From Chara braunii (Eukaryota; Streptophyta; Charophyceae; Charales; Characeae), in assembly GCA_003427395.1 (NCBI GenBank), contig BFEA01000299.1, positions 1,956,692-1,977,320 of the forward strand: a stretch of 20,629 bases of DNA, written 5' to 3'. The notes beneath the pieces were generated by a model, which worked only from the letters and a program-made list of their open reading frames with translations, searched no databases and had not been told where the DNA came from. Every line of letters begins with the position of its first letter. The stretch's first letter is position 1. This document shows, piece by piece, positions 14,700 through 20,629 of this stretch. Position numbers and translations under genes: made by a program.

Positions 14700-14925
14700 G
14701 GTAAGGGGCGACAAATATTCCACAAAATGGGAGCACCTGCGGCCTCATCGGCAGGAGACTCGTCACCCTGCAGAGGGTCATGAGTCCCCTCCTTACCATT
14801 GGACACGGATACCCATTCGGGGTAGCCCGATGCTCATCTTAAAAAGGAGGAAGGTGTCCACTCGTATCCCATTATGGGACCACCTTTTCTGGGTCGCGAG
14901 CTTTCCGTGACAAAATGAAGCGACA
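14700..14925 (+). ncRNA. densely self-complementary segment, candidate structured RNA
   Basis: Five structures follow in order. CCTGC/GCAGG lies near 14728-14747. GACTC-gtc-ACCCT with AGGGT-cat-GAGTC lies at about 14758-14785 around the loop GCAG. A pseudoknot-like pair joins CCTCCTT (14788) to AAGGAGG (14844-14850) and TGGACAC (14800) to GTGTCCA (14854-14860). TCCCATTATGGGA lies at about 14866-14878. GTCGC/GCGAC lies near 14893-14923. The pseudoknot loop also holds TACCC/GGGTA. No known RNA family was recognised and no group II domain V motif was found. Confidence 0.3.
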
Positions 14926-15117
14926 TGGACTGATAGCTAGAGGGTCCGCGTGCACTACAACCGTTGGTATTTGGTCTTTCTTTTCGTTTTCCTTATTTTA
15001 TTTCTAAATTTTATTGCATCTTATTATTTTCAGAATCACAGGCCGTTGGTAAGCCGAATCTTAAAGACTACCCGAGCTTCCCATTTGGAGCGTGGGGATC
15101 ACGACGGGTAGCGATCC

Positions 15118-15126
15118 TATAAAAAG
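15118..15126 (+). promoter_or_regulatory. possible TATA box
   Basis: CTATAAAAA lies 240 bases upstream of the ATG at 15365, the start of the only long plus-strand frame nearby. There is no other promoter support. Confidence 0.15.
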
Positions 15127-15364
15127 AAGGGAGGGTTGGTCATTTGGAAACTGCGGCATGAGTGATCTCGCTACGCTGGGTACTGGCGAACCGGGGAGAG
15201 GGGCCCCTAACGGCCTGACGAGTGAAGGAGATTTTTGGTGTGTGTGTGCGCATGCTCTGAGTGTTTTGACCGTGGCTATTCCGGGATCTGCAGCCTGATA
15301 ACGAATACTGTCCGCAGAGGCTCATCATGGTACGGAGCAGCAGACTATACGGCTATAGGCCAAG

Positions 15365-15793
15365 ATGCCTCCAATTCCTCTAGAGATGGGAGCGGATGTC
15401 TGGAGACGGGCCGACTGTGACTGTCGTCTTGGTCTACAGCCATTGCAAGCGGGAGGCAAGGTTGAAGATAATGTTAAAGGGGAAAAAGAGGAAGAAATGA
15501 GGGCGGATCAAGGGTTACAAGCGGCCATCACGGAAGCCAGGGACCGTGCGGAGAGGAGGTGCAGGAGAGACGGGGTAATTGATGAAGAGAAAGTAACCGT
15601 TTCTTACTTGGAGGCGGAGACTTCGACGGACACGGTTGAGCAGGAGCAAAGGCACCTGGACCGCGACTCAGAGGTTGAGAGTGAGGCGAGCGACCTGAAC
15701 GCAGAAACCCAATCCTGGCATGGACCGGAACAGTGGCAGTGGGACCACCCACCCTCGGAACCTGTGGAGAGTGGCCCTCAGGCCAACTCGTGA
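15365..15793 (+). CDS. acidic, charged open frame of 142 codons, unrecognised
   Basis: An ATG opens a frame with a short N-terminal part containing two cysteines. A highly charged helical region follows (EEEMRADQGLQAAITEARDR, then CRRDGVIDEEKVTVSYLEAE), then an acidic tail (DRDSEVESEASDLNAE) and a W/P-rich end. It has the look of a coiled-coil or Gag-like N-terminal region, but no family-defining motif is present. It could be a real relic of an element protein or chance in GC-rich sequence. Confidence 0.3.
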   Translation: MPPIPLEMGADVWRRADCDCRLGLQPLQAGGKVEDNVKGEKEEEMRADQGLQAAITEARDRAERRCRRDGVIDEEKVTVSYLEAETSTDTVEQEQRHLDRDSEVESEASDLNAETQSWHGPEQWQWDHPPSEPVESGPQANS

Positions 15794-15878
15794 CAGCGGG
15801 CAAACTGATAGTGAGGCCTCAAGAGTGACTGCGCATGATCGCTCAGGAAAGGATTCACGCGAGAAGGAGGCTAGACCG

Positions 15879-15901
15879 GTACGTGCGAGTGTCGCATGTA
15901 C
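15879..15901 (+). repeat. 10-bp hairpin with a three-base loop
   Basis: GTACGTGCGA and TCGCATGTAC pair over 10 positions, one of them a G-U wobble on the plus strand, around the loop GTG. Confidence 0.65.
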
Positions 15902-15926
15902 GCTTGGGATGCTGATGTCAACTTGA

Positions 15927-17235
15927 CTTTTGCACGAGGGAAGTCAGGGTGAGGGGGAACAAGTGTGAGAACCAGAGCGAGGGAGAGTTAGTCGCGATCT
16001 GAGAGAGAGGGACGGACGCGCTCTAAGTAGCCCGAATGCAACTGGCTCGTCACTGCATTGATCGTGCAAAAGCTGGCACGCTTGCCAGAGAGGCGGGGGA
16101 ACGAGACAATACGTTAGCTCCTACAATCAACAAAAGCATGCTGTATGCCTCTTTGGTTTGAATACCGTAATGAGTTCAGCACTGTTGATACCTGGTTGGT
16201 TGACACCGTCTGAAGTAGAGAGGCGGTCACGTATGGTCTGTACCTTGGTGCACTCTAATGCAAGTGAGCAAGACCGAGAATGAGTGATGTGTCAGAACAG
16301 AGAGGGGGAGTAAGGCTCTTGTAAGAGTGCGACTTTTAAATGACTCCTCTCGGGTTTGAACAGTGACTCACGACAACAAATGAACTATATGCGAGGCCTA
16401 ACTTGTAGTGGTCGGGTAAGACTCACTCGTTGCTGATGATATCAGCCATTTAGTGAACGGTTTGACTTGCGGAGACGAGACTAAAAAGGTAGGTCCCAAA
16501 TATACTACGTGATTTCTACATGTGATGAGGGTGAGCTGAGAGGGAAGAGAGGTGTGATAAATCAGGTGTTAGTTATAGGCAAGTCTCAATGGGAATTAGC
16601 CTCTGCATAGTAAGGCAAATCATCTTGTGTGATTCTCCCTACCCAAGAAAATGAATGGATTGAGTTGTTCCGTGTGATCGTGATATAAGTGAACGAGTTT
16701 GGGCTTTACTTGGGGTTCCAAGAAAAGCTCATGCTTAAGATTGGTTCTCTCCGCTAACTAGTTTTCTCTTGCCTGAGAGGGAGGTGATTAGGTAATGGCG
16801 TGAGTGGAGACGAATGCTTGAGAAAGAGTTGTGAGTCAGCTTTGAAAGTAATACCCCTGTATTCTGTTGATGTCATTCGTTTTCCGATCTGAGTTTTACT
16901 CTTAAGATTCTGCTGTGTACGTGGAGTAAAGGAATCGAGTGTATCAAGGTAGAGTACTAATGATGTTGAGAGCCGGGGTAAGTGTATGATGAAGGGTTTA
17001 CGCTGTAATACCTCAATCGGTAGAGAAGATTGAGTTGATAATCATACGCAGACGTCATCCTTGATTTTGTGTGACCGCGTCGTTTGGCCAATACGAAGAA
17101 AAGACCCCATACACGCCAACGCGATTGATGTCATTAATGTTGTTTGTCTCTGGCCGTCGAGGGACATATTGCCATAATATTTTGGAGATAACAAATACAG
17201 TCGGAAGAAGGTGAATATTTTTCTCTTCTTCTTTT
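15927..17235. other. no gene seen
   Basis: All frames are interrupted and no domain was recognised. Small inverted repeats are present, for example CTGGCA/TGCCAG near 16073 and CTCAATC (17012) with GATTGAG (17028-17034). Confidence 0.5.
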
Positions 17236-17262
17236 TTGTTACTTTTTTTTTTTTTTTTTGTC
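17236..17262. repeat. T tract
   Basis: A run of about 18 T within a CTT-rich stretch. A minus-strand frame reads through it as a lysine run (17055-17405), which is not taken as a gene. Confidence 0.8.
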
Positions 17263-17419
17263 ACTCTCTGATGCCTCTCAACTCGCATACCATGTGCCTG
17301 TGTCTGACCGGGAGAATTCGCCAGCCGCGAAAATGTGTAGGCGAGCTGGCTTGCATGACAACTTGTTGATTTGACAAGCTCTGCTGAGCGCGCCTCTGCA
17401 GTCACCTTACCATCTGATG

Positions 17420-17448
17420 CTCACCGTTACCGGTACAGGAACGGTGAG
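17420..17448. repeat. 9-bp hairpin
   Basis: CTCACCGTT and AACGGTGAG pair perfectly around an 11-base loop that contains CCGGTACAGG. Confidence 0.75.
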
Positions 17449-18753
17449 TCTGCATTATGACTCAAAGTTGAGAAGGGTGCTCGGGCGAAGTAAGTTCGTC
17501 GCAGTTATATCAGGCCCTGAGTGAACCACTTCAACTGTCATCTGACCTTTCTGTCTCGTTCTCCTTAGACAAGTTGGTCAGGGGGTTAAGTGCGGTGAAT
17601 GCATGAGTTAAAAGTTTGACGGACGCTACTGTGAACCCTAGCCATGAATGACACCAGTTAAGGTTTGACTCCCTCGTCTGGGAATATTATCTTCTTCTCA
17701 AGCTCGAGTAATCGAGAGCTGGCCTTAAACAGAAAAGTGCTTTACTCCCATCAGTCCGAGCATGAATAGGAAGGAAGGGGGCAGTTCTGAGAAAAATTGT
17801 ATATCTTCTGATGAAATTCTTTCTTGATGGGGACTGAAAAGACCCCGATGGTCTCAAGTTGGGCCATGGATCAGAATTGCCATGAATGTAGCCACTCTCT
17901 TGTTGGGAGGAGAGTGTGAGCTTGCGAGGGAACTTCCTTGCTCAATTTTATTTTATTCTAATTTGTTTTTTTTATTTTTATTTTTGTCTTGTGTTATCCT
18001 ACCTTATTATATTTCAGTCCGCTGTTCCTTCTCAGCCGACCAATTTAATAATTTGGGACGAGAAGAGAACTGAGGGTTCTTGCTTGAACAAGGGGGAGTG
18101 GTTGTTGTCCTCTGTAAGTTCGGTTGAGACAACCTTGGTAGTGTGTTAATCTCTCGCGAGTTATCACACTGGCGGGAGGACACCCGCTATAAGCAAACAA
18201 GGAATTCAAACATGCAATATGTTGTGTTGTACGTAGACCTCAATTACCACAGTAGCACCCGGTTGCAGCACTTGAGTGAAAGTTATCTCAGGATTTGCTC
18301 TGACTCCATATCCTATGTGCTAAGTAATTGAGAGGACTGTGCTCAGAGCTTCAACGTCGAACGACGACGCTTGGGCCTCTCGAGTCAAATCTGAGAATGT
18401 CCAAAGTCTTGGTCATTGGTCAGTGGTCACCAGTATAGGTCTGGCTCGTGAACAGACTACTCACAGTGAGCATGGCCTGATGCCGAGTGGTCAAGGTTGA
18501 GTCCTACAAGAGGCAATGATCTGTAGCTCTCTCTCGTGGTAACCAGTCGAGAGTTGCGCCTAACCTTATTTGAGCCCACCAGCGCTGTAGTGTGGCTTGC
18601 TAGCTGTCATGCCTAGTGTTGTTGGCCGAACGAGCTGCCCCAAGCATTGATACCACGCGTTGTACTCATGGGAGAATTATCCCTCGTGATTGATGCCATC
18701 TCTCTGGTGTACGAGAATGGGGATGGTCATGTCTAGTAAGGACATTCTTGTTG
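17449..18753. other. 3' interior of the LTR element, no gene seen
   Basis: No frame of credible coding character. Inverted repeats such as CACTCTC/GAGAGTG near 17892 and AGTGTG/CACACT enclosing CTCGCGAG near 18139-18170 are present. The purine-rich AGAATGGGGATGG at about 18714-18727 is the closest thing to a polypurine tract, but it is not adjacent to the LTR. Confidence 0.5.
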
Positions 18754-19370
18754 TGTCCTCCACACTCCATCGGAGTAGAACATAGAAGTGGGAGGACCAA
18801 GCGGTCGGGGACGCTCTGCTTTGCCAGAAACTGATGAGGGAAATGACCCTTGGACTAGCAAAAAAACAGAAGTTTATTGAGTACGTGGTCTTATATTCAT
18901 GAGTCAGACGGAAGGTTGCGAGGTACTTACTCATCTTTGGAAGCCACTTAGCAGGCCAAGGCTAGGCTCGAGTAAACAGAGAAGGTGCCCAAGTTTTTCC
19001 CTTGAGGTCCTCACTAGCCCTTCAGCTAACGAGAGCCTTTCAGCAGTCAGCATCCCTTTCAAGTGGTCAGTGCGTAGTGATCGTTACCCCGGTAAACATT
19101 CAACCAACCGAGTTATCAGGAGCCTCAGTCAGAACTCATTCCACAATATCTAAGCAACATTCAACAACATTCTAGCAAACACTCAGTCCGTACTCAAACA
19201 ATACTCAATAAGTATTCAATCAGCATTCAATCATCCGAGCTACTCGAGACTTTCAACTAGAATCAATCGGTATACGATCATCCTTCATGTTTTGCATCAA
19301 AGACCAGTTCTGATCAGACAGTTTCCCCATTCAAAGGTACTGGATCTGTTCCAACACTCAACAACAACAC

Positions 19371-19879
19371 ATGATTGCAGTCCAGTCATCCCCCATCAGT
19401 AAGTCAGTTTTGGCCAATCTCAACAAGATAGCCCTCAAGAATGCTATCCACTATCATTACGTAAGTGCCACTGGCTTTAGGCAAAGGCCCCTGTCAATCT
19501 TTGCAGTTCTTACCAATTTTGCAGGTGGTACCATCTACGAGCTAAGACTCTATGCGAAAAAGGGTAAAGAGACCCATGAATACTTTGATTCAGCCTGGGT
19601 CGCTGCTGCCAGATACCTTGAAGGAAGAGAGAAAGAGCTTGATGAGAGTGGTGCCAAGTTGATTCGCAGCTTCGGACAAAGTTTTACATTGATTATCCCA
19701 GGCCTCCAGTACCTTTCACTCTCACAGACGGCTCTTGTTGGGGTGATCTGGTTGACCTGGCCAAGAGATATATCTCGCCTGCAGTGATTGACTATGGGGT
19801 AGTGACTGAGCCATCTGAGTTCCAACATCTCAGGCGAGGGATTCTCTCTCAACCATATCTTCCTACCCTATGGGAATAA
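19371..19879 (+). pseudogene. LTR-encoded cystatin-like domain protein, frameshifted 3' copy
   Basis: The ATG is at the same LTR position as in the 5' copy, and the frame passes the codon that is TAA there (here TCA). Just after IRSF a single base is missing relative to the 5' LTR, so the frame shifts. In the shifted frame the sequence continues as IDYPRPPVPFTLTDGSCWGD to TAA at about 19877-19879. The two copies have different breaks. Over the first 101 codons I count about 16 amino-acid differences but only about four synonymous changes, as expected for decay without selection after insertion. The domain layout is as described for the 5' copy. Confidence 0.6.
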
Positions 19880-20330
19880 TTTTGTGCTATGGTTGACTTT
19901 CGTATCATGGGACTTGGATGAAAATGCTCAGAACCAGCAGGCTTCAGGTGGTTCTACATCGAGAGATTGCAACCTCAGAGGGTACGAAGACTTGGCCGAA
20001 AGCACAAGAGACGTGCAACAAAATGAGACATTGAGTGTGAGATTCAGAGGGATGAGTGAGGACTCTCGACTAGTGCTGGTCATGCTCTCTACATGTGTAC
20101 TCTCTGAGATTATTATGACTTATCATTCTTCCCTCATTTAACCCTATCTTTGCTTGAGTCAGTCAGTTTTGCATCGTCTACGTTGTTCTGCATGATGATT
20201 GTTTTTTCCTGACGATCCTGTCACAGTTCTCGAATGCTAGAAAATTGGTAAAATTGATGCATGCATGGAAAACTCGGGAACCATAATTTTATGATTATTA
20301 TTTGCATGATTCTTTGCTGTTCCGAATCAA

Positions 20331-20336
20331 AATAAA
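20331..20336 (+). promoter_or_regulatory. 3' LTR polyadenylation signal
   Basis: AATAAA at the same relative position as in the 5' LTR. In the 3' LTR it would serve to end the element transcript. Confidence 0.5.
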
Positions 20337-20527
20337 AGATTCCTAAGACCAGGAACCGGCGAAGACTGCAATTGAAGGGTCTCACTCGAAGCCGAATGCA
20401 CACAACAGGAAGGGATTTGCTTTAATTAATTTATTTTATTTATTGCAAACATCAACCAAAATCCTGCGTGACAGCTCGTTGGCTTTCTGGTCGCCTGAAG
20501 AGGCCCGACTAGAAAAAGTGCGACAGC

Positions 20528-20556
20528 GCGCTCGCACGCGCACAAGCACACACAGG

Positions 20557-20588
<32 letters not shown>

Positions 20589-20629
20589 TACGCACGCACA
20601 CACATACACGCCCGCGCACAAACACACGC
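20528..20629. repeat. CA-rich microsatellite
   Basis: Imperfect CA and CG dinucleotides run from two bases after the 3' LTR to the window end, with an uninterrupted CA core around 20556-20580. It continues beyond the window. Confidence 0.95.

Larger units (their letters stand above)
5673..20525 (+). mobile_element. large non-autonomous LTR retroelement (LARD-like)
   Basis: Two direct repeats of about 1.77 kb, both starting TGTCCT and ending GCGACA, flank an 11.3 kb interior. Four bases after the first repeat lies a match to the tRNA-Asp primer site used by many plant Ty3/gypsy elements. No open or decayed frame with protease, reverse transcriptase, RNase H or integrase motifs was seen on either strand, so the element is non-autonomous or has lost them. 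A clean polypurine tract is not adjacent to the 3' LTR; the closest is AGAATGGGGATGG, about 26 bases upstream. No perfect five-base target duplication flanks the element. LTR identity, judged by eye on parts, is a little over 90%, which points to an old insertion. Confidence 0.8.
18754..20525 (+). repeat. 3' LTR
   Basis: It starts TGTCCTCCACACTCC and ends AAGTGCGACA, aligning with 5673-7436 from end to end. It carries its own copy of the domain frame at 19371, an AATAAA at 20331-20336 and a small insertion near 20271 relative to the 5' LTR. Immediately after its last base a GC/CA-rich simple repeat starts. Confidence 0.85.

Noticed and set aside
17055-17405. Minus-strand frame of 116 codons
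   Set aside because: It crosses an A/T homopolymer giving a lysine run, with no recognisable domain; chance openness is enough.
5673-20525. Two tandem gene copies instead of LTRs
   Set aside because: Matching TG...CA ends, a primer-binding site four bases after the first repeat, and conserved AATAAA positions fit LTRs better.
20436-20627. Minus-strand frame rich in Cys and Val at the window end
   Set aside because: It is a translation of the CA microsatellite.
1-20629. The whole window being a plant mitochondrial genome because of ccmFc
   Set aside because: Only one short gene fragment is found, while spliceosomal-type splice sites and a two-LTR element with primer site point to nuclear DNA; long-read context would settle it.

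Overview
This looks like nuclear DNA of a plant, probably a land plant or a close streptophyte relative. Three signs support that. Near-consensus GT-AG splice sites are present. There is a pair of about 1.77 kb long terminal repeats (LTRs), the first followed by a primer-binding site complementary to the 3' end of plant tRNA-Asp. A short piece of the mitochondrial gene ccmFc sits inside the element. The lineage cannot be fixed further. Gene density is very low and most of the window is old, non-coding accessory DNA. No rRNA, tRNA, CRISPR array or bacterial operon was seen.

Layout. (1) Bases 1-1700 hold an exceptional run of about 20 successive stem-loops, most with different stem sequences and separated by A-rich or T-rich linkers. 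(2) Bases 1724-2205 are a minisatellite whose period changes from 53 to 54 bp. (3) Bases 2980-4533 probably hold a small multi-exon gene, or its relic, for an unrecognised protein. (4) Bases 4534-5672 are non-coding and rich in hairpins. (5) Bases 5673-20525 form one large, non-autonomous LTR retroelement: 5' LTR 5673-7436, tRNA-Asp primer site 7441-7458, an 11.3 kb interior with no recognisable protease, reverse transcriptase, RNase H or integrase, and 3' LTR 18754-20525. (6) A CA-rich microsatellite directly follows the 3' LTR and runs to the window end.

The most unusual part is the coding content of the LTR element. Each LTR carries the same 183-codon reading frame. It is broken by a nonsense codon in the 5' copy and by a one-base deletion in the 3' copy, so the ancestral LTR encoded one intact protein. 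The interior carries several diverged, decayed relatives of the same domain between about 7.75 and 10.6 kb. The order is helix, strand, a strand containing the motif VLT, then a strand ending in (D/E)(V/L)RxY. This resembles the cystatin/monellin fold, but only as a fold-level inference. The spliced gene upstream may be a distant relative.

The interior also contains three tandem-repeat blocks, a possible basic RG-rich frame on the minus strand, the ccmFc fragment, an ATT microsatellite and several strongly self-complementary segments. Bases 15.9-18.75 kb show no convincing gene.
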